Shown here: one piece after another, positions 25,933 to 34,461 of the stretch
Position numbering within the stretch: the first letter of the stretch is position 1
How the letters are laid out: each line of letters begins with the position of its first letter
Source: CAWDDG01 sp963801065
Lineage (GTDB): Bacteria; Actinomycetota; Actinomycetes; Jiangellales; Jiangellaceae
Assembly: GCA_963801065.1 (NCBI GenBank)
Contig: CAWDDG010000001.1
Coordinates: 1 to 64,000 of the forward strand
Length of the DNA: 64,000 bases
Direction: 5' to 3'
Translations under genes and position numbers: made by a program
Notes under the pieces: generated by a model
The model's input: only the letters and a program-made list of their open reading frames with translations
What the model was told of the DNA's origin: nothing
Database searches by the model: none

Positions 25933-26388
25933 ATGTCGCAGCCCCTGCCCGAACCGGTGGACGTGGCCCGCACCCGTCGTGCCGAACTCCTGGCCGCGAT
26001 CACCGCGCTCGAACGCGCCCTGGCGGCACCTGCCCGAGATCCGGTCTGGTTGGCGCGGGTCCAGGCGCGCGCCGATCGGCTGGCCAGCGCGTTCGACGAT
26101 CACGTCCTTGCCACCGAGGGCCCGGACGGCATGTATGCGGACATTCTGCGAACGGCGCCACGGTTGAACTTCGCGGTCGCCAGGCTCGTCGCCGAACACG
26201 ACGACGCCCGAATCTCGATCATTGCTCTCGGCAAGCTGGTCGACGACATGGCCGGGGGAGATCGCGACGCGATCGAGCGCATCCGCGAGGATGGCACCGA
26301 GCTGCTCGCCCGGCTGGGCCGGCATCGGCAACGTGGCGCGGACCTGGTCTTCGAGGCCTACGAGCAGGACATCGGCGGCTGCGACTGA
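25933..26388 (+). CDS. Hemerythrin-like (HHE-type) helical protein, hypothetical
   Basis: 151-aa all-helical protein behind a strong GGAGGTG site (ATG 25933). Four helices are predicted, with potential metal ligands placed as in hemerythrin-like folds: FDDHVLATEG, VAEHDDARI and LGRHRQRGADLVFEAYEQD. The spacing does not exactly match canonical HHE, so metal binding is inference. It could instead be a plain four-helix bundle. No partner genes are evident. Confidence 0.6.
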   Translation: MSQPLPEPVDVARTRRAELLAAITALERALAAPARDPVWLARVQARADRLASAFDDHVLATEGPDGMYADILRTAPRLNFAVARLVAEHDDARISIIALGKLVDDMAGGDRDAIERIREDGTELLARLGRHRQRGADLVFEAYEQDIGGCD

Positions 26389-26473
26389 CCCGGCTGGGTT
26401 CGCGGCCGCACCCCGCGGGGTGGGTGATCGGGTCGCCGTGCGAGCCGTGCCAGGGCACGGCTACCGTCACCCC

Positions 26474-27241
26474 GTGACGACGACGCCCGGGGCTCGACCC
26501 TGGACCCTAGCCGCCGATTGCGGCGGCACCGGGATCAAGGCGACCGTGCTCGACGCGGCCGGCATTCCCGTGTGTGCGCGCGTGAAGCTCCGCACGCCGT
26601 ACCCGTGCCCACCGGACGTCCTTCTGGCGGCCGTCGTCAACCTTGCCGCGAGCACCGGCCAGTCGTTCGACCGCGTTTCCGTCGGCTTCCCCGGATTGAT
26701 CCGGGACGGGATCGTTCACGCCACTCCGCACTACGTCACGGAGGCGGGGCCGTTCACGCCGCGGCTGCCCCAACTGGAGAAGGAGTGGGCCGGGTACGAC
26801 GTCCGGTCCGCGCTGGAGGACGCGCTCGGCCGCCCGACCCGGGTGCTCAATGACGCGGAGGTGGCCGGGCTCGCGGTGATCGACGGTCACGGGTTCGAGG
26901 TCCTGTTCACGCTCGGCACGGGTCTCGGGTGTGCGCTGTTCGACGACGGCCGGCTGCTGCCCAAGGTGGAGATGTCCCAGGCCCCGTTCCGCAAGGGTGA
27001 GACCTACGACCAGCAGCTGGGCCACCATGCCCGCAAGCGGCTCGGCGACAAGCGGTGGAGCGGGCGGGTCGTCAAGGCCATCGACGCTCTGCGCCCGGTC
27101 CTGTGGTGGGACCGCGTCTACGTCGGTGGCGGCGGAGCCAAGCACCTGACCCGCGACCTCGGGCCTGACGTCACCATCGTGACCAACGAGTCGGGCCTGC
27201 TCGGCGGCGTCCGCCTCTGGGACGACGCCACGCAACGCTGA
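26474..27241 (+). CDS. ROK-family sugar kinase, polyphosphate-glucokinase-like
   Basis: 255-aa sugar kinase. The N-terminal phosphate-binding motif is DCGGTGIKATVLD, the second motif is LFTLGTGLGCALF, and NDAEVAG holds the catalytic-loop Asp context. The length matches actinobacterial polyphosphate glucokinases (PPGK, about 250-270 aa) rather than the longer ROK glucokinases, so glucose phosphorylation by polyphosphate or ATP is likely. The zinc motif of full ROK regulators is absent. It starts GTG 26474 and converges with the SDR gene with a 4-bp gap. Confidence 0.82.
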   Translation: MTTTPGARPWTLAADCGGTGIKATVLDAAGIPVCARVKLRTPYPCPPDVLLAAVVNLAASTGQSFDRVSVGFPGLIRDGIVHATPHYVTEAGPFTPRLPQLEKEWAGYDVRSALEDALGRPTRVLNDAEVAGLAVIDGHGFEVLFTLGTGLGCALFDDGRLLPKVEMSQAPFRKGETYDQQLGHHARKRLGDKRWSGRVVKAIDALRPVLWWDRVYVGGGGAKHLTRDLGPDVTIVTNESGLLGGVRLWDDATQR

Positions 27242-27245
27242 CGAG

Positions 27246-28004
27246 TCAGATCCGGCCGCCGCCGTCCACGTAGACCGTCTGGCCAGAGACGTAGGACGCG
27301 TCCTCGCTCGCCAGGAACGCGATCACGGCGGCGACGTCCTCGGGCTGGCCGATCCGGCCGACCGCGACTGCCGCCGCCACGCCCTGTGACAGCTGCTCGA
27401 ACGTCACGCCCAGCCGGGCGGCGGTCTGCTCGGTCATCGCGGTCGCGATGAAGCCGGGCGCCACGGCGTTGACGGTGACGCCGAACCGGCCCAGTTCGAT
27501 CGCCAGCGTTCGGGTGAAGCCCTTGATGCCGGCCTTCGCGGCCGAGTAGTTCGCCTGCCCGCGATTGCCGTCCGACGACGTCGACGACACGTTGACGATG
27601 CGCCCGTAATGCTGGTCGACCATGATCCGCTGAGCCACCTGGCTGCACAGGAAGGCGCCACGGAGGTGGACGGCGAGCACGGCGTCCCAGTCGTCGTCGG
27701 TCATCTTGTGGATGAGGTTGTCGCGGATGAAACCCGCATTGTTCACGAGGACGTGCAGGCCGCCGAGCTGGTCGACGGCGGCCGCGACCATGGCCTCGAC
27801 GTCCGGTCGTATGGACACGTCGGCGCCGAGCGCGACGGCGTGACCGCCGCGGGCGCCGATCTCGTCGGCGACGACCGCTGCCCCTGCGGCGTCGACGTCG
27901 ACCACGCCGACGGCGGCGCCTTCAGCGGCCAGCCGCCGAGCCGTGGCCGCGCCGACTCCGCGTGCGGCGCCGGTCACGACCGCGACCTTGCCGCCGAACC
28001 TCAC
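27246..28004 (-). CDS. Short-chain dehydrogenase/reductase (FabG-like)
   Basis: 252-aa classical SDR. Cofactor motif TGAARGVGAATARRL, NNAG at about residue 88, the catalytic Ser in VNVSSTSSDGN, YSAAK with the active Tyr and Lys, and the C-terminal YVSGQTVYVDGG. It looks like a 3-oxoacyl-ACP or other ketoreductase; an Asp after beta-2 (GVVDVDAAG) suggests NAD(H) preference. It starts GTG 28004, overlapping the nitrilase stop by 3 bp, so the two are translationally coupled. Confidence 0.9.
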   Translation of the reverse strand: MRFGGKVAVVTGAARGVGAATARRLAAEGAAVGVVDVDAAGAAVVADEIGARGGHAVALGADVSIRPDVEAMVAAAVDQLGGLHVLVNNAGFIRDNLIHKMTDDDWDAVLAVHLRGAFLCSQVAQRIMVDQHYGRIVNVSSTSSDGNRGQANYSAAKAGIKGFTRTLAIELGRFGVTVNAVAPGFIATAMTEQTAARLGVTFEQLSQGVAAAVAVGRIGQPEDVAAVIAFLASEDASYVSGQTVYVDGGGRI

Positions 28005-28795
28005 CGCCGCGCCTCCGGTTCGATGATGACGCGCCAGCGGCGGTGTTGCAGTGCCGGGTTCTGTACTCGCACAGCGCGCAGCCGCTCAAGGTCGACGTCT
28101 GCGGCCGCGACCCCTTCGGCCTCACCCAGCGCCACAACCGTCACCCCCATCGGGTCGACGAGCATGCTCAGGCCGCAGTACGTACGCCCGCACTGCGCCG
28201 CGGCCGCCACGTAGGCGGTGTTCTCGATCGCCCGCGCCCTGAGCAGGGTGACCCAGTGGTCCTCCTTGAGCGGCCCGCGCACCCATGCGGCGGGAACGGT
28301 CAGGACGTCGGCGCCGTTGTCCACGAGCGCGCGGGCGTGCTCAGGGAACCGCAGGTCGTAGCACGTCATCAGGCCGACCCGCACGCCACCGACGTCGACG
28401 ACCACCGGCGTCGCCGCCCCGGCCAGCAGCCGATCCGACTCCCGGTAGCCGAACGAGTCGTACAGGTGCGTCTTCCGATAGGACCCCAGCACGGTGCCGT
28501 CGGGCCCCACGGCGACCAGCGTGTTGTACGGCCTCTGCGGGTCGTCGGACCGTTCGAACATGCCGGCGACGATCGTGGCGTCGAGCTCGCGGGCACGCTG
28601 TGCCAGCGCCGCGACGAACGGCCCGTCCAGGGGCTGTGCCACGGGGCCGAGTGGCGTCTCGGGCGGTCCGAAGTCGTGCATGACCGCCTCGGGAAGCACG
28701 ACCAGATCGGCGGCCACGTCGGTAAGCCGGTAGATCGTGTCGATGTTCGCGCCGGTGTCGAGACCCGCGGCGAGCTGGACCAGGGCGACGCGCAT
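28001..28795 (-). CDS. Carbon-nitrogen hydrolase (nitrilase superfamily amidase)
   Basis: 264-aa cytosolic amidase. The Glu-Lys-Cys triad is visible in LPEAVMHDFG, SYRKTHLYDSFGYRES and MTCYDLRFPEHAR. The overall pattern is that of the omega-amidase/Nit group acting on small amides such as 2-oxoglutaramate or deaminated glutathione. ATG 28795 is chosen because GGGAGG lies 9 bp upstream (an ATG at 28804 would be too close). It forms a coupled pair with the downstream SDR and diverges from the MobA-like gene. Confidence 0.9.
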   Translation of the reverse strand: MRVALVQLAAGLDTGANIDTIYRLTDVAADLVVLPEAVMHDFGPPETPLGPVAQPLDGPFVAALAQRARELDATIVAGMFERSDDPQRPYNTLVAVGPDGTVLGSYRKTHLYDSFGYRESDRLLAGAATPVVVDVGGVRVGLMTCYDLRFPEHARALVDNGADVLTVPAAWVRGPLKEDHWVTLLRARAIENTAYVAAAAQCGRTYCGLSMLVDPMGVTVVALGEAEGVAAADVDLERLRAVRVQNPALQHRRWRVIIEPEARR

Positions 28796-28829
28796 GGCGC
28801 TCATCCTCCCGCACGACCAGACTGGCGCC

Positions 28830-29693
28830 GTGTGGGATGCCGTCGTCCTGGCCGGCGGAGGAGGCCTGCGGCTCGGGGGCGTCGACAAGCCGGCACTGCG
28901 GGTCGGTGACCGTTCGCTGCTCGACGTGGCGCTGGCCGCGTGCGCACGAGCGCGCGTCACCGTCGTCGTGGGCCCGCAGCGGGAGACTGCGCGGGACGTT
29001 CGCTGGACGCTGGAGTCTCCGCCCGGCTCGGGCCCTCTCGCTGCCCTGGCCGCGGGCCTCGCCGCACTGGCCGAACCCGGAGCCGAATCACCGGATCTCG
29101 TCGTCGTGCTGGCGGCCGACCTGCCGTACGTGGATCCCGGCGTGGCACGACGGCTCATCGCAGCCGTCGACGCCGATCCGGGCGCCGACGGCGCTGTCGT
29201 CGTCGACGGCACCGGGCGGTCACAGCCCCTGCTCGCCGCGTACCGGCGCGCCTCGCTCGAGCGTGCGCTCGACGCTATCGGCGATCCGCGAGACCGGCCG
29301 GTGCGCAGCCTCCTCGAGCGTCTGCACCTGGCGGAGACCATCGACGCGTCCGCGGCCGCCGACATCGACACGCCCGAGGACCTGGCACGGTGGATCCACG
29401 CCGAGTCTCCGCCGGCCGCGGGAGCGGCAGAGCAAGGCGTCGCGAAGAAAGGTGATCAGATGATCCAGGAGTGGGTTCGCGCGCTGTGCGAGGCACTCGG
29501 TGTCCCGGTCGAGGCCGTCGACGTGGACGCCGTTCTCGACCTGGCGCGGGAGGCGGCCCACAACGTCGACCGGCCGGCCGCCCCCGTGACGACGTACGTC
29601 GTCGGGTTCGCGGCGGCCCGTGGCGGCGGAACGCTGCAAGCCGCCGAGGAGGCGATCCGCACTGCGGCGGCCTTGGCCCGCGACTGGGCGTAG
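28830..29693 (+). CDS. MobA-like molybdenum-cofactor guanylyltransferase fused to DUF6457 domain
   Basis: 287 aa in two parts. Residues 1-190 form a nucleotidyltransferase fold: VVLAGGGGLRLGGVDKPALR (the GG-x-R-x-G-x-DK signature of MobA-like proteins), GPLAALAAGL and the metal-binding AADLPYVDPG. A linker (PPAAGAAEQGVAKKGDQ) leads to an 80-residue helical domain (IQEWVRALCEALGVPVEAVD to VVGFAAARGGGTLQAAEEAI) matching the small DUF6457 module often encoded next to or fused with MobA in actinobacteria. Expected role: GMP transfer to molybdopterin. I used GTG 28830; ATG 28794 would overlap the divergent nitrilase start. Confidence 0.82.
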   Translation: MWDAVVLAGGGGLRLGGVDKPALRVGDRSLLDVALAACARARVTVVVGPQRETARDVRWTLESPPGSGPLAALAAGLAALAEPGAESPDLVVVLAADLPYVDPGVARRLIAAVDADPGADGAVVVDGTGRSQPLLAAYRRASLERALDAIGDPRDRPVRSLLERLHLAETIDASAAADIDTPEDLARWIHAESPPAAGAAEQGVAKKGDQMIQEWVRALCEALGVPVEAVDVDAVLDLAREAAHNVDRPAAPVTTYVVGFAAARGGGTLQAAEEAIRTAAALARDWA

Positions 29694-29702
29694 GACGTCG
29701 TC

Positions 29703-30872
29703 GTGCCTGTTCCACGTGCACGACGCTTCGCGACCTCTCGGCCGGCCGGGAGTCCGCTAGCGTCGGGGGCCGTGGACGTCGAAGGGTCGGTGCGTCTCCC
29801 CGCCATCGCGGTCGACCCGGTGCGGGCGATCGGGCGGCGGGTTCTGATCGCCCTCGGTGTGCTCGCCGTCGTCGTCTTCGTCGTCTGGATCGACCGGCGA
29901 GGCTACAACGACACGTCCGACGGCGAGGTCGACCTTCTGGATGCCCTCTACTACTCGACGGTCAGCCTCTCGACGACCGGTTATGGCGACATCACACCGG
30001 TCAGCGACAGCGCACGCATCGTCAACGTGTTGCTCATCACACCGCTGCGCGTGCTGTTCCTGATCGTCCTGGTCGGGACGACCCTGGAGGCACTGACCTC
30101 GCGAAGCCGCGTGCAGTTACGGATCAACCGCTGGAGGAAGACGTTGCGCGAGCACACGGTGGTCGTCGGCTACGGGGTCAAGGGTCGCAGCGCGGTCACG
30201 ACACTGCTGTCCAACGGGATCGAGAAGGACAGCATCGTCGTCGTCGACCCACAGCCGGAGGCCATCGCGGAGGCCAACGAGGCAGGACTTACCGGCATCA
30301 TCGGCGACGCCACGCGGTCCGAGGTGCTGCGCCGCGTGGGTGTGCCGGTCGCCACCCGGGTCATCGTCACCACCGGCCGTGACGACACCAGTGTCCTCGC
30401 GACACTCACCGCGCGGCAGCTCAACCCGAAGGCCGACGTCGTCGTGGCGGTACGTGAGGCCGAGAACGTCGGCCTGGTGCGGCAGAGCGGCGCGGACTCG
30501 GTCGTCATCTCGTCGGACGCGGTCGGCCGGTTGCTGGGGCTCGCGACGGTCAGCCCTGCGTTGGGGCACGTGCTGGAGGATCTGATCTCCACCGGTGAGG
30601 GACTCGAGGTGGCAGAGCGGGAGGTCCTGCCACGTGAAGAGGGCCGCGTGCCCAGGCAGGTCGACGATCTCGTGATCGCCGTCGTCCGCGACGACGAGGT
30701 GCTGCCGTACCACTCGCCGGCGATCGGGCAACTGTTGCGTGGCGACCGGATGATCGTCGTCCGACCCGCGGAAGAGCTGCCGTGGGCCGCACGGCCGGGC
30801 AGCCGCGAGGGAAGGTCGGCGACCCCTCGGCAGGATGCCGATGATGTCGTGGAGGAACCCGGAGCCGGGTGA
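29703..30872 (+). CDS. Two-TM potassium channel with RCK (TrkA-N/TrkA-C) domain
   Basis: 389-aa K+ channel subunit, presumably tetrameric in the membrane. TM1 (RRVLIALGVLAVVVFVVWI), the pore helix with selectivity filter STTGYGDITP, and TM2 are followed by a Rossmann RCK domain (VVVGYGVKGRSAVTTLL, then VVVDPQPEAIAEANEAGLTG) and a TrkA-C-like tail (LVIAVVRDDEVLPYHSPAI). It resembles MthK/GsuK-type ligand-gated channels. The start is uncertain (GTG 29703 or GTG 29772). It follows the MobA-like gene by 9 bp on the same strand. Confidence 0.9.
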   Translation: MPVPRARRFATSRPAGSPLASGAVDVEGSVRLPAIAVDPVRAIGRRVLIALGVLAVVVFVVWIDRRGYNDTSDGEVDLLDALYYSTVSLSTTGYGDITPVSDSARIVNVLLITPLRVLFLIVLVGTTLEALTSRSRVQLRINRWRKTLREHTVVVGYGVKGRSAVTTLLSNGIEKDSIVVVDPQPEAIAEANEAGLTGIIGDATRSEVLRRVGVPVATRVIVTTGRDDTSVLATLTARQLNPKADVVVAVREAENVGLVRQSGADSVVISSDAVGRLLGLATVSPALGHVLEDLISTGEGLEVAEREVLPREEGRVPRQVDDLVIAVVRDDEVLPYHSPAIGQLLRGDRMIVVRPAEELPWAARPGSREGRSATPRQDADDVVEEPGAG

Positions 30873-30893
30873 TCCGGCACCTACGATCGGTCC

Positions 30894-31286
30894 ATGGATG
30901 CCGAGACCGCCGCCCGCCGGTGGGCGCAGACGTGGACGCGGGCATGGCCTGCCCACGACGTCGAGGCGATCGCGTCTCTCTACGCCGAGGACGCCGTATA
31001 CCGTGCGCTCGCCTTCCGCGAGCCCGACCTCGGCGTTGCCGGCGTGCGCCGCTACCTGAGCGAAAACTTCGGGGTCGAGGACGACGTCGAGTGCTGGTTC
31101 GGCGAACCGGTGGCTGCAGGCGATCGCGCGGCCGTCGAGTGGTGGGCGACATGGGTCGAGGACGGCCAGCGGCTGACCCTCGCCGGCACGACGCTCCTCC
31201 GCTTCCGTGCCGACGGGCAGATCCTCGACCATCGCGACTATTGGAACGAGGCCGAGCGGCGCGAACTGCCTTTCGAGGGCTGGTGA
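30894..31286 (+). CDS. SnoaL/NTF2-like small polyketide-cyclase-fold protein
   Basis: 130-aa cone-shaped NTF2-like fold: an N-terminal helix (RRWAQTWTRAWPAHDVEAI), YAEDAVYRALAFREP, then antiparallel strands (AAVEWWATWVEDGQRLTLAG and DHRDYWNEAE). Members act as isomerases, cyclases or hydrolases, or simply bind ligands; no catalytic set can be assigned. It starts ATG 30894. It is followed 37 bp later by a quinone oxidoreductase on the same strand. Confidence 0.78.
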   Translation: MDAETAARRWAQTWTRAWPAHDVEAIASLYAEDAVYRALAFREPDLGVAGVRRYLSENFGVEDDVECWFGEPVAAGDRAAVEWWATWVEDGQRLTLAGTTLLRFRADGQILDHRDYWNEAERRELPFEGW

Positions 31287-31323
31287 CGACGGTTCGGCCG
31301 CGCGCGAGGCCGGTGCTCCGCTG

Positions 31324-32301
31324 ATGCGTGCGGTCGTGGTCACAGAGCCCGGCGGCCCGGAGGTGCTGCGCTGGGCGGAGGTTCCCGATCCTGAGCCGGG
31401 TCCCGGCGAGGTCGTGCTGGCCGTGGCAGCGTCCGCGGTCAATCGGGCCGACCTGCACCAACGACAAGGCCACTACCCCCCGCCACCGGGCGCGCCGGGA
31501 TGGCCGGGCCTGGAGTGCAGCGGCACGGTGTCGTCGATCGGGCCCGGCGTCGAGGGCTGGGCCGTCGGTGATCAGGCATGCGCGTTGCTCTCCGGAGGTG
31601 GCTACGCCACCAAGGTCGCGGTCCCGGCCGGCCAGTTGCTGCCGATACCGGCAGGCGTCGACCTGGTGACGGCAGCCGGGCTGCCCGAGGCCATGTGCAC
31701 GGTGTGGTCCAACGTGTTCATGACGGCGGGCCTGCGTCCGGGCGAGGTGCTGCTCGTCCACGGAGGGGCGAGCGGGATCGGTACGGCAGCGATCCAGCTC
31801 GGGCGCGCGGTCGGGGCGACCGTCGCGGTCACGGCCGGATCGCCCGACAAGCTCGCCAGTTGCGCTGCGCTGGGTGCGTCGATCCTCGCGAACCACCGGG
31901 ACGACGACTTCGTGGCCGTCGTCCTGGACGCGACCGACGGCGTCGGCGCAGACGTCGTGCTCGACGTGATCGGCGCGAAGTACCTTGCCCGCAACGTCTC
32001 GGTGCTGGCGCCGGGCGGCCGGCTCGTCGTCATCGGCCTGCAGGGCGGCCGGCGAGCGGAGCTCGACCTGTCCGCTCTGATGGCCAAGCGTGGAGCGGTG
32101 ATCGCCACGACGCTTCGCACCCGCCCGCCCGCCGAGAAGGCGACGATAGTCGCTGCCGTCCGCGAGCACGTGTGGCCGCTCATCGAGTCCGGCGACGTTC
32201 GCCCCGTCGTCGACCGCGTGCTTCCGATGCGTGAGGCCGCAGAGGCGCACCGCGTCGTCGAGGCGGGCAAGCATGTCGGCAAGGTCCTGCTGCGGGTCTG
32301 A
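31324..32301 (+). CDS. NAD(P)H:quinone oxidoreductase, zeta-crystallin/PIG3-type MDR
   Basis: 325-aa zinc-free medium-chain reductase. It has AVNRADLHQRQGHYPPPPG at the quinone-site end and LECSGTVSSIG. The nucleotide-binding motif is VHGGASGIGTAAIQLGRAVG. EAMCTVWSNVF is typical of the PIG3 (TP53I3) subgroup. No structural-zinc cysteines are present. It probably reduces quinones or reactive enones using NADPH. Start ATG 31324. Confidence 0.9.
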   Translation: MRAVVVTEPGGPEVLRWAEVPDPEPGPGEVVLAVAASAVNRADLHQRQGHYPPPPGAPGWPGLECSGTVSSIGPGVEGWAVGDQACALLSGGGYATKVAVPAGQLLPIPAGVDLVTAAGLPEAMCTVWSNVFMTAGLRPGEVLLVHGGASGIGTAAIQLGRAVGATVAVTAGSPDKLASCAALGASILANHRDDDFVAVVLDATDGVGADVVLDVIGAKYLARNVSVLAPGGRLVVIGLQGGRRAELDLSALMAKRGAVIATTLRTRPPAEKATIVAAVREHVWPLIESGDVRPVVDRVLPMREAAEAHRVVEAGKHVGKVLLRV

Positions 32302-32398
32302 GGGCCCGACTGGCGACGCCGACATGCGTGCGGGGCGGCGTGTTCGCGACATAATCGACCATGGCAGTCAGGCTCTACCAACGAGGAGCGATGACGGG

Positions 32399-32941
32399 AT
32401 GACCGACCTCGACGACCTCCTGTCCCAGATTCCCATGGACCAACTCGCACGCCAGCTAGGCGTGGACGAGGGGACGGCCGAACAGGCCGCCCGGCAGGCG
32501 ATACCGGCCCTGCTCGGCGGCATGCAGGCCAATGCGCAGGACCCTGCCGGCGCCGCCTCGCTCAGCCGCGCTGTGGGTGACCACGACGCGAGCCTGCTCG
32601 AGGGCGGTGTCGACCTCGGGCAGGTCGACACCGACGACGGTGACAAGATCGTGAAGAACGTCTTCGGTGGAAACCGCGACCAGGTGGTCAACAAGCTCGC
32701 CGGCGGCAGCGGTGGTGGTATGGGCGACGTGATCGGCAAACTGCTCCCGATGCTCGCCCCGTTGGTGATGGCCTTCCTCGCGAAGCAGACCCAGGGCGGC
32801 GGGACCGGCCAGGCTTCGGCGGCCGATGGAACCGGTGGGCTGGGCGACCTGCTCGGCGGCCTACTGGGCGGCGGCGGTCAGGCCGGTGCCGGTGGGATCG
32901 GCGACCTGCTGGGCGGCCTTCTGGGTGGCGGCAAGCGCTGA
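32399..32941 (+). CDS. DUF937 (YidB-like) protein with glycine-rich repeats
   Basis: 180-aa soluble protein. The N-terminus (LLSQIPMDQLARQLGVDEGT and AARQAIPALLGGMQANA) is the DUF937 helical module; the C-terminus has two copies of a GGLGDLLGGLLGGG-like repeat around 136-178. It is preceded by AACGAGGAGCG. Function of the family is unknown; members are common in actinobacteria and proteobacteria, usually as single genes. Confidence 0.8.
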   Translation: MTDLDDLLSQIPMDQLARQLGVDEGTAEQAARQAIPALLGGMQANAQDPAGAASLSRAVGDHDASLLEGGVDLGQVDTDDGDKIVKNVFGGNRDQVVNKLAGGSGGGMGDVIGKLLPMLAPLVMAFLAKQTQGGGTGQASAADGTGGLGDLLGGLLGGGGQAGAGGIGDLLGGLLGGGKR

Positions 32942-33018
32942 CCTCCCAGGCATCGCCAGCGCCGGACCGAAGGGGAGTATCCACTGCCGGGTAGTACCCA
33001 CCTGTAACGTGCCTGGCG

Positions 33019-34147
33019 ATGATGGTCCTCGTCGCCCGGGAAACGGGACCGTTCGAACGCCGGGTGGCGATCGTCCCGGAGCTCGTCGGCCGGCTGACCG
33101 GTGCGGGCCTCGACGTCGTCGTCGAGGCGGGAGCGGGCGTCGGGCTCGTTGCACGGGGACAGCGACTACGAGGATGCCGGCGCCACCGTCTCGGCCGGTG
33201 ACGCGCTGACGAGCGCCGACGTCGTCCTGTCGGTCCAGCCGCTGGATGCGAGCCGTGTCCGGCACCTGCGCCGCGGTGCCATCACGATCTCGTTCCTGCC
33301 GACCTCGCAGGAGCTCGCACTCGTCCGCGCCTTGCGTGACGCACAGGTGACGGCGTTCGCGATGGAACTCGTGCCACGCATCTCACGGGCACAGGCGATG
33401 GACGCGCTGTCGTCCCAGGCGCTGGTCGCCGGGTACCGGGCGGCGCTGATCGCGGCGGAGCGGCTGCCGCGGTTCTTCCCGCTCTTCATGACCGCTGCCG
33501 GCACCGTGCCGCCGGCCCGGGTCCTCGTGCTCGGCGCCGGGGTGGCCGGCCTTCAGGCGATCGCGACGGCTCGCCGGCTCGGTGCACAGGTGGAGGCGTA
33601 CGACGTCCGGGAGGCGGCCGCCGAGGAGGTGCACAGCCTGGGCGCGCGTTTCGTCGAGCTCGACCTGCCCAGCCTCGAAGGGGAGGGCGGCTACGCCCGC
33701 GAGATGACCGAGGAGCGGGCCCGTCTGCAGCGCGAGTTGCTCGCGCCGCACGTCGCGGCCGCGGACGCGCTGATCACGACGGCCGCCGTGCCGGGCCGTG
33801 CGGCGCCCCTGCTCGTCGAGCACGCGACGATCGCCTCGATGAGGCCAGGGAGCGTGGTCGTTGACCTCGCGGCCGAGTCCGGGGGCAACGTGGACGGCTC
33901 GCGCCCGGGCGAGGAGGTCGTGATCGGCGGCACTCTGGTCTGGGGCGGGCGCAACGTGCCCAGCCTGATGCCGGTGCACGCCAGCCGCCTCTACGCCGCG
34001 AACGTCGTGGCACTGCTGCTGCTCATGACCAGTGACGGCGTCGTCACGCCGGACTTCTCCGACGAGATCGTCGACAGCGCGTGCGTGACGCGTGGCGGCG
34101 CCGTCCACCACCGTTACACGCGTGACCTGCTGGGTGAGGTCGGCTGA
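33019..34147 (+). pseudogene. pntAA: NAD(P) transhydrogenase subunit alpha part 1, one frameshift
   Basis: NAD(H)-binding domain I of proton-translocating transhydrogenase. The start ATG 33019 (VLVARETGPFERRVAIVPE) is typical of the alanine-dehydrogenase/PntA N-terminus. Near 33145 one extra base shifts the frame; removing it joins VVEAGAGVG to LHGDSDYEDAGA, after which the protein is intact: VLVLGAGVAGLQAIATARRL for NAD binding and RPGSVVVDLAAESGGN. It ends at 34147, overlapping the next gene by 1 bp. Because pntAB and pntB are intact and tightly coupled, a sequence error or very recent mutation is more likely than long-standing loss. Confidence 0.88.
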
Positions 34148-34461
34148 TGGACTCCTCCGTCGCCCTGCTGACGATCTTCGTGCTGGCGGTTGTCGTCGGC
34201 TTCGAGGTCGTCTCGAAGGTGTCGTCGACACTGCACACCCCGTTGATGTCGGGCGCCAACGCGATCCACGGGATCATCCTGGTGGGTGCCGTGATCGTCG
34301 CTGGACGCGCCGAGTCGACGGGCGTCCTCGCCGTCGCGCTCGTGGCCGTGGTGCTCGCGACGGTCAACCTGGTCGGCGGGTTCGTCGTCACCGACCGGAT
34401 GCTCGAGATGTTCCGGGCTCGCCGGCCCGACGCACGCGCAGGTGCGGAGGGCGCTGAGTGA
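34147..34461 (+). CDS. pntAB: NAD(P) transhydrogenase subunit alpha part 2
   Basis: 104-aa membrane subunit with three or four helices (ALLTIFVLAVVVGFEVVSKV; TPLMSGANAIHGIILVGAVI; VLAVALVAVVLATVNLVGGF). The TPLMSGANAIHGI motif with its conserved His/Asn is part of the proton channel. This split three-gene form is the common actinobacterial arrangement. ATG 34147 overlaps the pntAA stop, and its own stop overlaps the pntB GTG. Confidence 0.92.
   Translation: MDSSVALLTIFVLAVVVGFEVVSKVSSTLHTPLMSGANAIHGIILVGAVIVAGRAESTGVLAVALVAVVLATVNLVGGFVVTDRMLEMFRARRPDARAGAEGAE

Noticed and set aside
33019..34147. Programmed ribosomal frameshift in pntAA
   Set aside because: No slippery sequence or downstream structure at about 33145, and the family does not use recoding; an indel or sequence error is simpler.
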